Source: Fabrea salina
Lineage: Eukaryota; Ciliophora; Heterotrichea; Heterotrichida; Fabreidae
NCBI GenBank assembly: GCA_022984795.1
Contig: JALIHJ010000041.1
Span: 124,001 to 188,000, forward strand
DNA length: 64,000 bases
Direction of reading: 5' to 3'
Below are positions 16,275 through 25,161 of the stretch, one piece after another. The number at the start of each line of letters is the position of its first letter. Positions within the stretch are counted from its first letter, which is position 1. Position numbers and translations under genes: made by a program. The notes beneath the pieces are model-generated. The model searched no databases and was not told the DNA's origin. It saw only the letters and a list, made by a program, of their open reading frames with translations.

Positions 16275-17114
16275 ATGGTTGACTCTGTAAGGATCCGAGT
16301 AACTATGTTCAAGAACATGCAGAACCCCACAAGTGGAGTTGACGTGTTAGTTGACCCAAGGATGCCAAAAGACCAGATGCTGAAACTAGCTTCCGAAACC
16401 CTCGAGATAAAGGCTAAAAAGATCTTCAATGCTTCGGGAACTCTTCTTAACTCTTTTGAGTCTTTATCCGACGGAGCTCAGTTGTTTGTGTCCCAAGGAG
16501 AAAACTTCCAGGTGAAAACCCGCAAAAGCACAGAAACCAAAACTTCCAAAAAGTACGTGCTTGCAATGCTTGGCGCGGCATCTGTGGGGAAGTCTGCAAT
16601 TACCTTTAGGTATGTTTCCAACAAGTTCGTGAAGCACTACGACCCAACAATCGAAGACTATTACACTAAGAATACAGTGCTGGACGGAGAACCTACTGTG
16701 ATTTCGATCCTTGACACAGCAGGGATGGAGGACTATTACCCACTAATTGACGACTGGATTGACAACAAGGACGGGTTCATTTTGGTGTTTTCTGTGGAAA
16801 CTCCGGACTCCCTGCAGAGACTCAAATACTTCTACGAAAAAATAGCCCACAGGTACTCCCACCTTGGCAACAAAGGTCCTGCCATAGTAATTGCTGCCAA
16901 CAAAGTAGACATAGAACGCAGAAACGTGTCCCCTGAAGAAGGAAAGAAGTTTGCTGACGAGTTAGGAGTTAAGTACTATGAAGTCTCTGCTGCCCAAGCT
17001 CTCAACATCGACGAACTCTTTTCAAACTTAATCAGAGAGCTTAAGTCCAAGCGCGAGCAGCACAAGCCTGCTGCTAAGGAATCCTTTTTTAAGCGTATTT
17101 GCACTCTTCTTTAA
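16275..17114 (+). CDS. Doublecortin-like domain fused to Ras GTPase, CAAX end
   Basis: 279 residues. Residues about 4-80 (VRIRVTMFKN, KKIFNASGTLLNSFESLSDG) resemble the ubiquitin-fold doublecortin domain that binds microtubules. After a Lys/Thr linker, residues 92-262 form a clear Ras domain: GAASVGKSA, YDPTIEDYY, LDTAGMEDY, AANKVD and SAAQ. Compared with human Ras, positions 12, 13 and 61 are Ala, Ser and Met (here residues 102, 103 and 151) instead of Gly, Gly and Gln, which predicts weak GTP hydrolysis. The C-terminal CTLL is a CAAX box of the geranylgeranyl type after basic residues. Inferred role: signalling GTPase linking membrane and microtubules. Confidence 0.88.
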   Translation: MVDSVRIRVTMFKNMQNPTSGVDVLVDPRMPKDQMLKLASETLEIKAKKIFNASGTLLNSFESLSDGAQLFVSQGENFQVKTRKSTETKTSKKYVLAMLGAASVGKSAITFRYVSNKFVKHYDPTIEDYYTKNTVLDGEPTVISILDTAGMEDYYPLIDDWIDNKDGFILVFSVETPDSLQRLKYFYEKIAHRYSHLGNKGPAIVIAANKVDIERRNVSPEEGKKFADELGVKYYEVSAAQALNIDELFSNLIRELKSKREQHKPAAKESFFKRICTLL

Positions 17115-17143
17115 TGCTATAATCCTAATGCATACTTCTAGAA

Positions 17144-17785
17144 ATGGCAGGTATCTATGGCGGCATTGCTCCCTCTACCCAAACCAAAAAGTTCAAAATA
17201 GTATTTCTGGGCGACTTAGGAGTAGGTAAAACTTCTATTATTAACCAGTTCATGTATGGGACCTTCGACCACACCCACCAGCCTACGATAGGCATAGACT
17301 TCTTGTCAAAAACTATGTACCTTGATGACAGAACTATCAGGCTGCAGCTTTGGGACACTGCAGGTCAGGAACGCTTTAGGTCGCTCATTCCTAACTATAT
17401 CAGGGACTGCATGGGAGCTGTGATAGTTTTCGACGTAACGCAGAGGCAGTCGTTTTTGAATCTAGACAAGTGGGTTGAAGACGTGAGGAACGAAAGAGGA
17501 GGCGACGTAGTTATTATGATTGCAGGCAACAAAACTGACATGTCCGACAAACGACAAGTCACTAGTCAAGAAGCTCAGTCCAAAGCTGAGGACCTCAACT
17601 TAATGTTTATGGAAGTCAGTGCTAAGACCGGTGAAAACGTCAAACCCCTTTTTAGAACAGTTGCACAGAAGCTGCCCGGATTGCAGGATGTGCCCCTTGC
17701 CGATAACCCTGAGTTCGCAGGAGACCAGTTCAAACTTAACTCTTCGCAACCCCAACAGTCTAAAAAAGAAGGATGCAAATGTTAA
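17144..17785 (+). CDS. RAB6: Rab6-like GTPase
   Basis: 213 residues with all G motifs intact: GDLGVGKTS, the effector region QPTIGIDFLSKTMYL, WDTAGQERFRSLIPNYIRD, GNKTDM and SAKTG. The effector and switch II sequences are those of Rab6, which acts in retrograde traffic at the Golgi and trans-Golgi network. The C-terminus KKEGCKC is a normal CXC geranylgeranylation signal. It follows the doublecortin-Ras gene by 29 nt on the same strand, and the next gene begins 15 nt after its stop. Confidence 0.93.
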   Translation: MAGIYGGIAPSTQTKKFKIVFLGDLGVGKTSIINQFMYGTFDHTHQPTIGIDFLSKTMYLDDRTIRLQLWDTAGQERFRSLIPNYIRDCMGAVIVFDVTQRQSFLNLDKWVEDVRNERGGDVVIMIAGNKTDMSDKRQVTSQEAQSKAEDLNLMFMEVSAKTGENVKPLFRTVAQKLPGLQDVPLADNPEFAGDQFKLNSSQPQQSKKEGCKC

Positions 17786-17800
17786 TAACACTAATTTAGT

Positions 17801-18394
17801 ATGAAGTATCTGATTTGGAGAGTAGTCCACGCACTGGTGTTCGTAGTGATACTGACAGGAACATTTGTATCACTGACAACTGGGCCTTGGCTCACACAGG
17901 GCAAAGAAGACACTCACTGGAAAGGCACCTTGTTGAGTCCTATGGAAGGAAATGTTTATAGCGAAGAAAAGAACTACTACGAACTTTCAAAGGACTACCA
18001 AGGAGGAGCCCAGGACATGTTTGAGAACCTGTACATAGGAGGTGTTATGTATATCACACTTGCTTCACTGGGGTGTTTGTTTTTGATACTGACTATAGTG
18101 TTTTTGGTCTTTCAGAAGTACACCCAGGCTAAGCCTATGCTGAGTGCAGTGATTGCTTCTTGGGCTGGGTTTTTGCTCTTGGTGTTTGCGTATTTTTCCT
18201 GGGCTACGCTTGCTAAGGTTGAGTTTGGGGAGTGCCAAGACTTGTCAGAAAAGACTCAAGAACCTGTTTGTGCCCATGCAGGTTCAGTGCTTGCATTGGT
18301 GCTTATTTGCGTTTACTTTGTGTCGCTGTTAATGAACTGTTGGCTTTGGCGCTCAGTTAAAACTAACGAAGCCGGCCAACAAACCAGAGTGTAA
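17801..18394 (+). CDS. Tetraspan membrane protein, claudin-like topology
   Basis: 197 residues with four clear hydrophobic segments: near residues 7-27 (VVHALVFVVILTGTFVSL), 80-105, 110-135 and 160-182. The first extracellular-type loop is long (about 50 residues, charged, Tyr-rich) and the loop between segments 3 and 4 has two Cys (ECQDL and PVCAH) that could pair. The pattern resembles claudin/PMP22-type tetraspans or ciliate surface membrane proteins, but the claudin GLWxxC motif is not evident, so function stays open. Confidence 0.8.
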   Translation: MKYLIWRVVHALVFVVILTGTFVSLTTGPWLTQGKEDTHWKGTLLSPMEGNVYSEEKNYYELSKDYQGGAQDMFENLYIGGVMYITLASLGCLFLILTIVFLVFQKYTQAKPMLSAVIASWAGFLLLVFAYFSWATLAKVEFGECQDLSEKTQEPVCAHAGSVLALVLICVYFVSLLMNCWLWRSVKTNEAGQQTRV

Positions 18395-18406
18395 ATAACA
18401 TCTATA

Positions 18407-19033
18407 TTATTTAGGAGGGCTAAAAGACTTAATTTTCTCAACAATATGCAGCCAAGGTTCCTCTTCGAGTTTCCCAGCAAAAGGAGGTGGTTTGGGTTTT
18501 CCGTCTTCGCCAACTCCTATTTGTTTCATAGGCAAAAAGTGCTCTTCCCATTTGTTTTCAATGTCTTCGCCTAGTAAGTGGTCGATTATGAACTGCATAA
18601 ACGTTTCTTGGGTCATCTTAAAGTCCACTTCAAACCTTCCAACTCCACTCATCTTTTGAACGAATTGCCGCGTAGAAAGGGTTCCTGACTTTTCTGGGTC
18701 TAAAAGACCAAACAAAGCTTTTACTTCGTCTTCGCGTTTAGCTTTAAGGATCTTTTGGTTAAGTAAAGCTACTTGGGACTCTTTTTCTTGGGCACTTGTT
18801 TTCAAGAGTTCAATTTGGTTTTGAAGGTCCTCAACTTCGTCCCACATGGGGTCTTTGTAGTTTCCAAAGTAGTTTTGAACGAGTTCGGAAGCAGTGATGT
18901 CTGTTGGTGGGTTCTTTTTGAGTTCCAGTATGAACTTGACCAGAGCCAGAACTACTCCGTTGTCTGCTAAGTACTCTCTGAATTCTTTTAGTTTTTTTTC
19001 TTTCTTGACTGCTTGCATGGTTTCTTTTTCCAT
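18407..19033 (-). CDS. MYCBP/AMY-1-like protein with EF-hand-like region (cilia-type)
   Basis: 208 residues. Residues about 15-58 (KKLKEFREYLADNGVVLAL, ELKKNPPTDITASELVQNYF) match the MYCBP/AMY-1 helical domain, known in cilia as the central-pair protein FAP174 and as a partner of A-kinase anchoring proteins. A coiled coil follows (about 60-95), then a weak EF-hand-like segment (LFGLLDPEKSGTLSTRQF) whose loop lacks several calcium ligands. Inferred role: structural or regulatory protein of cilia. It is divergent from the TTLL gene with 40 bp between starts. Confidence 0.75.
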   Translation of the reverse strand: MEKETMQAVKKEKKLKEFREYLADNGVVLALVKFILELKKNPPTDITASELVQNYFGNYKDPMWDEVEDLQNQIELLKTSAQEKESQVALLNQKILKAKREDEVKALFGLLDPEKSGTLSTRQFVQKMSGVGRFEVDFKMTQETFMQFIIDHLLGEDIENKWEEHFLPMKQIGVGEDGKPKPPPFAGKLEEEPWLHIVEKIKSFSPPK

Positions 19034-19073
19034 AACTGTTTAGTATACTAAGTTCTGGTATTACTGCTATAAA

Positions 19074-20600
19074 ATGGTAGCTGATATAAGGCAATTGCTA
19101 GGTTATGTGTTTGCTGTGAACTTTTGTTTGCTGTTTATTTACAGCCCAAGTCAGTCAAGTACTTATTTACACAAGTTAAATACAGAGGTAGCTCCTCTGT
19201 ATGAAAACGCCGAAGCTACTCACTGGAATGAATCACAGCCTTGGTATGACTACCTTAGTAAACTAACCACCCAAACTGACGAACTAAACTTAATTCGAGA
19301 AGAAGACTACTGCTCTAAGGTCCAAAACTACCAAAAACACCACAAGTACACCTTTGACTCAAGAGGAATCCCTGTTAAAGAAGACAGAAAAGTCTTTTCT
19401 ACATACTCACCAGGAATGTTTGTTAAAAGAATCCTAGCAAACTACACTTCTTTGGTCAGTCAAAAACACTACGGAGGCATGAAAAAAGACCTAACGCCCT
19501 TTGAAACCCTAGACCCCAGCACTACCCTTTTCTTCCACTTAAAACCTTCTTGGCACAAAGACTTTGAAATAGGAGTGCATTTCTTATGCAAAGGACAGAA
19601 GTACAACCACATTCCCGGAAACATTTATTTGAACTTTAAAGACATCACAGCCAACAACTTCAGAGAGTACGGAGAGTTGTACCGGGACAAGCAACACTGC
19701 TTTGACCCCTGGAAAATCCACCCTTTTACTTACGACCTTACTGACGAAGATCAGTGCCTTGAGTTCATGGAACAACTAGAAGAAGACCAGTTCTCTCCTG
19801 AAGTAAAGTGGCTACTTAAAAAAAGCAGAGGAGCACACAGAGGCGAAGGAGTATTTGTAGTTGACCAGCAAAAAGCCCGTGAAACTCTTTTAGAAGACTG
19901 TCCCTTTGAAGAAAAGTTTTTGGCCCAGCAATACATTGGCAATCCTTTGCTGATCAACAAAAAGAAGTTTGACTTCAGGGTTTACATGCTAATTGCTAGC
20001 ATGGACCCACTTATAGTTCTTTACAAAGATGGCTTTGTAAGGATATCTATGTCAGAGTTCAACCCTAACTCCTCAGAAAAGTCCTCCCACTTAACAAACC
20101 TTAAAGTGGGCAAAGGCGAAATGAAGTCTAAAAACTTAACACAAGAAGAACAAGAAGCTATTTTGCAAGACCAGTCTTGGAGTTTCACCCGCTTTCAAGA
20201 GTACCTAAAAGAAACTGGACTTGTTGAAGAAAACTGGATTGACAACTACATGAGGTCCCACCTGAAAAAAGTCATGTTCCACTTAGTGAGGATGAACATG
20301 CACCAGCTGCTAAAGCATCCTGGAGTGTTTGAGTTGTTTGGTTTAGACTTTATGCTGGACACAAACCTAAACCTTTGGTACCTTGAATGTAACTTAACTC
20401 CAGCTATAAGCCAAACTTCTGAAGAAAAGTCTAAAATCAACACTAAACTAATTGAAGACATTGTAGATATCGAGTACGCCTTGCTGTTCAACAGTGATTT
20501 AGATTCTTTGGTTGAAAGTACCAACTTCGAATGGGTCTATGACGGACGAAAACAAGGCACGAGCAGGTACCACGGACTTATAGACGAAGAGTGCCTTTAA
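19074..20600 (+). CDS. Tubulin-tyrosine-ligase-like (TTLL) enzyme with N-terminal signal anchor
   Basis: 508 residues. The C-terminal two thirds are a TTL domain: WLLKKSRGAHRGEGV (ATP site), QQYIGNPLLINKKKFDFRVY, GLDFMLDTNLNLWYLECNL with the acidic magnesium ligands and the Asn. TTLL enzymes add Glu or Gly chains, or Tyr, to tubulin tails. Unlike cytosolic TTLLs, this protein begins with a hydrophobic stretch (GYVFAVNFCLLFIYSP, about residues 9-24) that looks like a signal peptide or signal anchor, implying an ER-luminal or secreted location, where the substrate could not be tubulin. Which modification it makes cannot be told. Confidence 0.9.
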   Translation: MVADIRQLLGYVFAVNFCLLFIYSPSQSSTYLHKLNTEVAPLYENAEATHWNESQPWYDYLSKLTTQTDELNLIREEDYCSKVQNYQKHHKYTFDSRGIPVKEDRKVFSTYSPGMFVKRILANYTSLVSQKHYGGMKKDLTPFETLDPSTTLFFHLKPSWHKDFEIGVHFLCKGQKYNHIPGNIYLNFKDITANNFREYGELYRDKQHCFDPWKIHPFTYDLTDEDQCLEFMEQLEEDQFSPEVKWLLKKSRGAHRGEGVFVVDQQKARETLLEDCPFEEKFLAQQYIGNPLLINKKKFDFRVYMLIASMDPLIVLYKDGFVRISMSEFNPNSSEKSSHLTNLKVGKGEMKSKNLTQEEQEAILQDQSWSFTRFQEYLKETGLVEENWIDNYMRSHLKKVMFHLVRMNMHQLLKHPGVFELFGLDFMLDTNLNLWYLECNLTPAISQTSEEKSKINTKLIEDIVDIEYALLFNSDLDSLVESTNFEWVYDGRKQGTSRYHGLIDEECL

Positions 20601-20610
20601 GCTTAAATAA

Positions 20611-21282
20611 ATGGAAACTAGAGTAAGCTCGGGGCATCTTGAGCTAATTGACAAACTAGTTTCCCAAGGAATCATTAAGTCCCAAAAGGTAATTGATGCT
20701 TTCAAAGCACTTGATAGGGCTTTTTTCATTCCTAAGTCAACACTAAGTCCTTATTCCGACACTCCTCACAGCATTGGACACAATGCTACCATTTCAGCAC
20801 CTCACATGCATGGAATAGCTTTAGAGCTACTAAAGGACCACCTTAAACCAGGAACTAAATCACTTGACATTGGAAGTGGCACAGGGTACCTCACGCTTGC
20901 AATGGCCCATATGCAGAATTTTCAAGGCAAAGCTGTAGGAATAGAACATATTCCAGAACTAGTAGACGAGTCCAACAAAGTAATGAGAAGAGTCTGCTCC
21001 CAAGCAGAGGGCACAGTGGAGTTCCACACTTCTGACGGAAGAAATGGTTGGGAGGGAGGCGCTCCCTACACTGCTATTCACGTAGGAGCTTCTTCTGGAG
21101 AAATACCCCAAGCCTTAGTAAGGCAACTAGACTACGGAGGCAGACTAGTTATTCCAGTCGGGGAATACTTAATGTCTCAGTATATCACAATAGTTGACAA
21201 GGACCAGGAAGGAAACATCCACCAAACTAGGTCCACAGCTGTGAACTACGTGCCTTTGTGTGACAAGGACTCTCAAGAGTAG
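20611..21282 (+). CDS. PCMT1: Protein-L-isoaspartate O-methyltransferase
   Basis: 223 residues, the usual PCMT length. SIGHNATISAPHMHG is the conserved isoaspartate-binding loop (IGxxxTISAPHMH), and SLDIGSGTGYLTLAM is the AdoMet-binding motif I. HVGASSGEIPQALVRQL and GGRLVIPVG are further family blocks. The enzyme methylates isoaspartyl residues formed by protein ageing and so starts their repair, using S-adenosylmethionine in the cytosol. The ATG lies 10 nt after the TTLL stop, within an AAATAAATGG context typical of this genome. Confidence 0.96.
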   Translation: METRVSSGHLELIDKLVSQGIIKSQKVIDAFKALDRAFFIPKSTLSPYSDTPHSIGHNATISAPHMHGIALELLKDHLKPGTKSLDIGSGTGYLTLAMAHMQNFQGKAVGIEHIPELVDESNKVMRRVCSQAEGTVEFHTSDGRNGWEGGAPYTAIHVGASSGEIPQALVRQLDYGGRLVIPVGEYLMSQYITIVDKDQEGNIHQTRSTAVNYVPLCDKDSQE

Positions 21283-21294
21283 TTGTAAATATCA

Positions 21295-21867
21295 TTAAGT
21301 TTTACCAGAATGCGAGTTGAAGTTGTAGTCATCCCCAAGGTCAGGTATGATTTCCTTGATTCTTTTCACGAGTTTTTGTACCTTTTCCTGGTTTTCAGTT
21401 TCTTTACCGTCAAATCTCAACCAAACTTCATACTTGGTGTTTTTGCCCTTGTCAACGATTCTGCAGCCTGTGATTTCGTAGTTGCAGGGCAGAGTTTCTC
21501 CTATGAGTGCAAACACCAAAGAGTCCCATATTCGTTTAATTTCTTCTTTGTTGTACTTCCTTCTGAAGTTCATGTCAGAGCCAGACTTGTGGGCTTTGTC
21601 TTCCCAGGCAGGCTGCACTCCCCTTTCAAACACCCCAATAGACTCTATAGGCCCAGGTCTGCCTTCAACTTGCTTTTCCAAGTTGGTTTCTGCAAAGAGT
21701 CTTGGGGGGTCTGCGTGGGGTAAATAATGCCAGTGTTGCCAGAAGCTATACAAACTGTCAAATGCTCCTATTGACTCCATGTTAGAAGTAAAGTGTTCCT
21801 GGTCTTTTGTGTTCCACATCTCCCAAATCTGCCACTCCCGCTCCAAAGGCAACTTCCTCTCTTCCAT
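21295..21867 (-). CDS. EIF4E: Translation initiation factor eIF4E family
   Basis: 190 residues. The eIF4E fold is recognisable from REWQIWEMW, the LYSFWQHWHYLP helix-strand unit holding the first cap-stacking Trp, GVQPAWED with the second cap-stacking Trp followed by the acidic cap ligand, WDSLVFALIGE and KYEVWLRFDG. eIF4E binds the 5' m7G cap and recruits eIF4G to start translation. With very short 5' UTRs implied by this genome, cap-dependent initiation close to the 5' end is of interest. The subtype (class I or other) is not clear. Confidence 0.92.
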   Translation of the reverse strand: MEERKLPLEREWQIWEMWNTKDQEHFTSNMESIGAFDSLYSFWQHWHYLPHADPPRLFAETNLEKQVEGRPGPIESIGVFERGVQPAWEDKAHKSGSDMNFRRKYNKEEIKRIWDSLVFALIGETLPCNYEITGCRIVDKGKNTKYEVWLRFDGKETENQEKVQKLVKRIKEIIPDLGDDYNFNSHSGKT

Positions 21868-21869
21868 TA

Positions 21870-22454
21870 TTATTGTTTAATAATACTCGCTAAGGTTCGC
21901 TGATTGACGGGTTTGCCCACAGCAACCAGCTTAAAAACGTTTTTATCGTAGTCATTTGGTAACTTGAATATTGCTTTGTCGTAGACCATCCTGCCTAGTA
22001 GTTTCCGTTCATACACCATTTTGTAAATCCCTCTTCCGAACCTAAAGGGGTTGTACCACTTCTTCCTTCCATAAGGCACTACGCCCTGCACGCACTCTAT
22101 TGGCAGTACGTGCCTTACTTTGTGTCCGAACCCAAACATAGGGTACTTTTCAATGCGGATGAACTGGCCTCCTTCTAACAGAACTACTTTGTGGAGGAGT
22201 TTCGAAAGGCGGTGGACAGCTACTGCTCCTCCAAGCATAAACACTGGCAAGGTGTACTTTTTGAAGTTGCCTAGTTTAGTATCTGGGTTCAAACAGTAAA
22301 TAAAGTATATGTAGCCTGATATTCCTATGCAACTAAGTCTAATGTAGTTTTGAAGACCTGGACAAGATAAAACTGTGTACTCTCCTTTCTCATTATAACC
22401 CAACTTAAAAGGCAACTTGGGCTTAGTTGAAAAATACCTGAGCGACCTCCACAT
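21870..22454 (-). CDS. Mitochondrial-looking membrane protein, 194 residues
   Basis: The N-terminus MWRSLRYFSTKPKLPF is Arg/Lys/Ser-rich without acids, like a mitochondrial targeting sequence. Two hydrophobic segments follow (about residues 40-58 and 68-84), then a basic hydrophilic C-terminal half with KKWYNPFRFGRG. The layout resembles the TMEM223/TMEM186 group of mitochondrial assembly proteins, but identity is not established. Only 2 nt separate its stop from the start of the upstream eIF4E gene on the same strand. Confidence 0.7.
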   Translation of the reverse strand: MWRSLRYFSTKPKLPFKLGYNEKGEYTVLSCPGLQNYIRLSCIGISGYIYFIYCLNPDTKLGNFKKYTLPVFMLGGAVAVHRLSKLLHKVVLLEGGQFIRIEKYPMFGFGHKVRHVLPIECVQGVVPYGRKKWYNPFRFGRGIYKMVYERKLLGRMVYDKAIFKLPNDYDKNVFKLVAVGKPVNQRTLASIIKQ

Positions 22455-22496
22455 TTAACCAAATTTTTATTCGAAATAGACTTTTTTCAAATAAAT

Positions 22497-23639
22497 ATGT
22501 TATTGCTAGTGCTATTGTTCAGCTACACTAAAGCACTGCACACACAAGAGTGCTACGAAATAACTTGTGAGCCTGTTACTTCACAGGAAAACCAATGCAT
22601 AGTTGCAAACGAAACTTCCCAAATGGTGCAGCTTTACCAATGCCAAGAGGGGTATGTTTGTGATAATTACAAACAGCTCGGGTCTATTTACGAAGGAGAC
22701 TGGGGAAACGTGGACTGTGTGCCTAAGCAAAACCAAACAGACAAACCAACTGAGTGTACAGACCAAGATATTCCAACTGGCTTCGAGTGTATATGTGATA
22801 AAAGTTGTTTTTCTGGAACCTGCCAAAATGGACGGTGTATGGGACTCAGTGAAGGAGCTAACTGCACTGAAAGCGAATTTTGCATGCCCAACTACTACTG
22901 CTTAGACAAAGAGTGCGTCCCTGCCAAAGCTGAAGGAAAGAATTGCACAGACTCTCAAGAATGCCTGAATGGACTTGGGTGCAACGAAGGAGTGTGCACA
23001 AAGTACTTTAGTTTAGAATTAGGAGACTCAGCTAGTCAAAAAGCCTTTTGCAAATCCTACGCAGTGAGTGAAAACAGGTGCGACGAACTAACAGTGTTTG
23101 TAAACGACACTAAGTTAGAAGAACCTTATTCCTGCAACATTGGGGACATCTGCACTTTCCAGTTCAAAAACTCCAAAAAAGAGTTTGAGAGTGTGGAGTG
23201 TGCTTGTCCTGGAATCCAAAACGCTACAGAGGGCTACTGCTCCCAGCACATCGACAAACTAACTGCAGAAGTCAAAAAGCTTATGTATGACTACTGCAAA
23301 ACTAGATTTGAAGACGACTACGAAGAGTGCATGTACAGCTTTTTCCTAAAAGACTTAAAGTGCTCAGGTGAGTACGCACACACAATCACTAACCAGAATC
23401 TTTATGATTGTGGTTTGTACAATAAAGACTGGTATGAGTTCTTTGAAAACACCAAAAAAATGCATATGTACTGGCCAGTTTACCAGTCTGGAGTTATTGA
23501 TGACTGCGCTGCCGAACTAGAAATCTTTGACAGAGAAATGATTAGCGACCTAGAAGAAGCTAGCACAATTCAAGAAGAAGAATCTTTTTCTTTAGCTCGT
23601 GCAGTTTGCTTAGTGAGCTTTTCTAGTTTATTCTTATAA
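22497..23639 (+). CDS. Secreted Cys-rich protein with possible GPI anchor
   Basis: 380 residues. Starts with a short signal peptide (MLLLVLLFSYTKALH), followed by about 30 cysteines in irregular EGF- or furin-like spacing (CDKSCFSGTCQNGRC, NCTDSQECLNGLGC). Several NxT/S sequons are present. The C-terminus ends in a hydrophobic stretch (LARAVCLVSFSSLFL) after Ser- and Glu-rich residues, as in GPI-anchored proteins. It is probably a surface coat protein of the kind abundant in ciliates; no specific family is recognised. Confidence 0.82.
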   Translation: MLLLVLLFSYTKALHTQECYEITCEPVTSQENQCIVANETSQMVQLYQCQEGYVCDNYKQLGSIYEGDWGNVDCVPKQNQTDKPTECTDQDIPTGFECICDKSCFSGTCQNGRCMGLSEGANCTESEFCMPNYYCLDKECVPAKAEGKNCTDSQECLNGLGCNEGVCTKYFSLELGDSASQKAFCKSYAVSENRCDELTVFVNDTKLEEPYSCNIGDICTFQFKNSKKEFESVECACPGIQNATEGYCSQHIDKLTAEVKKLMYDYCKTRFEDDYEECMYSFFLKDLKCSGEYAHTITNQNLYDCGLYNKDWYEFFENTKKMHMYWPVYQSGVIDDCAAELEIFDREMISDLEEASTIQEEESFSLARAVCLVSFSSLFL

Positions 23640-23654
23640 ATAATTATTTAATAC

Positions 23655-24998
23655 TCACTTGTGAGTTTGGTTAAATAGCATAGGAAATACAATGATATTA
23701 GATGACTCGTGCAAAGCCTCACAAGAAACAAAAGAGTTGTCGAGGTCCGAAACCTCACTAGCTCTTCTGCTCTTGGATAAAGAAACTTGATGCGGCCACA
23801 AGTGAGGCAAGTCTACTTGCTGTCGAAAGTACTCGTCTACCGAGACTTTTTGGTAGCAAAGCAAATAAGCTTCTGGAGTTACTTTTTCTGAGTCATTCAT
23901 CTTCCTTACGTAGTTGTCATCGAAAAGGTACCACTCTCCGTCTGTGCGGTTCAAAGCACCTGCTATGTAGTGTCCTGCTTCCAAAGAACCTCTGTGGTCG
24001 ATCTTAGCGTACAAGTCATAAGTGCAGTCGGAGTCCTTAGAAGCTGCTATTTGATCGTTTAAGTTGAAAGAAGTAAGCTTGTACTTAACTAAAGTTCTAA
24101 TCTTAGTTTTTTCGAAAGCAGTGTATCTGAACCTTTTTAAGTGCACCAACAAAATAGGCGGGACTTTCCAAATGTCGAACTTGATAGTTGCGTTGACTTT
24201 TACCTTGCATTTAGGACACACCCATTTTTGATCGCCGCTTAAAAGTTCCTCGCGTGTGAACTCTTGCAAGCACTCTTCTAAAGTAGGTTCTTCTATCCAC
24301 CTTGGAATAGGCAAGCTTAAATACATAAAGGTTTCAAACTTCACCCGGGCGCCTTTGCAACGCAAGCATTTTAAGGTGGAACACAACTGTCCCTGGAACA
24401 AGTCGACTACAATTGAACAGTTGTTTTGAAGGTACTCTCGCCAACTACGAGCAGCCATTTGTTCTAGAGCCTGTTTTTTGACAAGTCTAGGTTTAGTAGA
24501 GTTGTGCTTGGCACGGTTAAGGTCTTCGTGCAATTTATCTAGAAAGAAAGTAAGGAATTCTTGTGAGTCATGCTGTCTTCCTGGTGTGAAATGCAAGCAA
24601 CTGTTATATACATGGGACACTAAAGACTTAGGAGTAATGCTGGGCAGGGCGAATTCCCACTGAGATTTGCTAAGTTCGGCAAAATTCTTTGCAAATTTTC
24701 CTTTGGTTTTGTTAATGTCTTTTTCGTGGAGGTTGCTCAGGAAGTAGTCTGTTAAAGGCTGCGTGTTCAAGAGTACTTGCAAGGCTGAGTTCATGTAGCA
24801 AGTGTTGCCTAAGTTGACCAAGCCTGCTAAACCTGAGTATTGTTCTGAATTTTGAGTGGCTTTCAGTTTGTTTGGCAGACTCATGTAGTTATGCTCAAGA
24901 GTTGCAAGTGGAGTTGTTTTGCCATTGGTTTCTTGTTTTCTGTCAACTGTGTTTCTTGTTAGTAACTCCTCTTCTTGCTTGCTGCAAAAGTTTCCCAT
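23655..24998 (-). CDS. Ubiquitin-specific protease (USP family)
   Basis: 447 residues. The Cys box is GLVNLGNTCYMNSALQVL (catalytic Cys67), and the His box is DHRGSLEAGHYIAGA with DGEWYLFDDNYV downstream. A zinc-binding pair CLRC ... CPKC sits in the fingers region. The enzyme therefore removes ubiquitin from proteins as a cysteine protease. The N-terminus MGNFCSK fits a myristoylation-palmitoylation signal, suggesting a membrane-bound form. The gene ends in TGA, one of only two TGA stops in this window. Confidence 0.95.
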   Translation of the reverse strand: MGNFCSKQEEELLTRNTVDRKQETNGKTTPLATLEHNYMSLPNKLKATQNSEQYSGLAGLVNLGNTCYMNSALQVLLNTQPLTDYFLSNLHEKDINKTKGKFAKNFAELSKSQWEFALPSITPKSLVSHVYNSCLHFTPGRQHDSQEFLTFFLDKLHEDLNRAKHNSTKPRLVKKQALEQMAARSWREYLQNNCSIVVDLFQGQLCSTLKCLRCKGARVKFETFMYLSLPIPRWIEEPTLEECLQEFTREELLSGDQKWVCPKCKVKVNATIKFDIWKVPPILLVHLKRFRYTAFEKTKIRTLVKYKLTSFNLNDQIAASKDSDCTYDLYAKIDHRGSLEAGHYIAGALNRTDGEWYLFDDNYVRKMNDSEKVTPEAYLLCYQKVSVDEYFRQQVDLPHLWPHQVSLSKSRRASEVSDLDNSFVSCEALHESSNIIVFPMLFNQTHK

Positions 24999-25161
24999 AT
25001 TTACATATCGAATTGATGACTAAAAGAGTTTTTTATCTAAAAGCAAGATTAATGCAAGCGTTAAGTTCAAGGTACTAGTTAATACTTGCCATTTACATCA
25101 AGCTAGTGATTTAAATTCAAGCTACCCAGTCCACTTCAGAATATAGCATTTAAAAATATAA
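24999..25161. other. Divergent intergenic region of 163 bp, nothing recognised
   Basis: An AT-rich spacer between the USP start and the next gene's start. It holds a run of six T near 25030 and TTTAAA/TATAAA-like elements close to both starts, but no ORF, tRNA or clear repeat. Confidence 0.4.
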
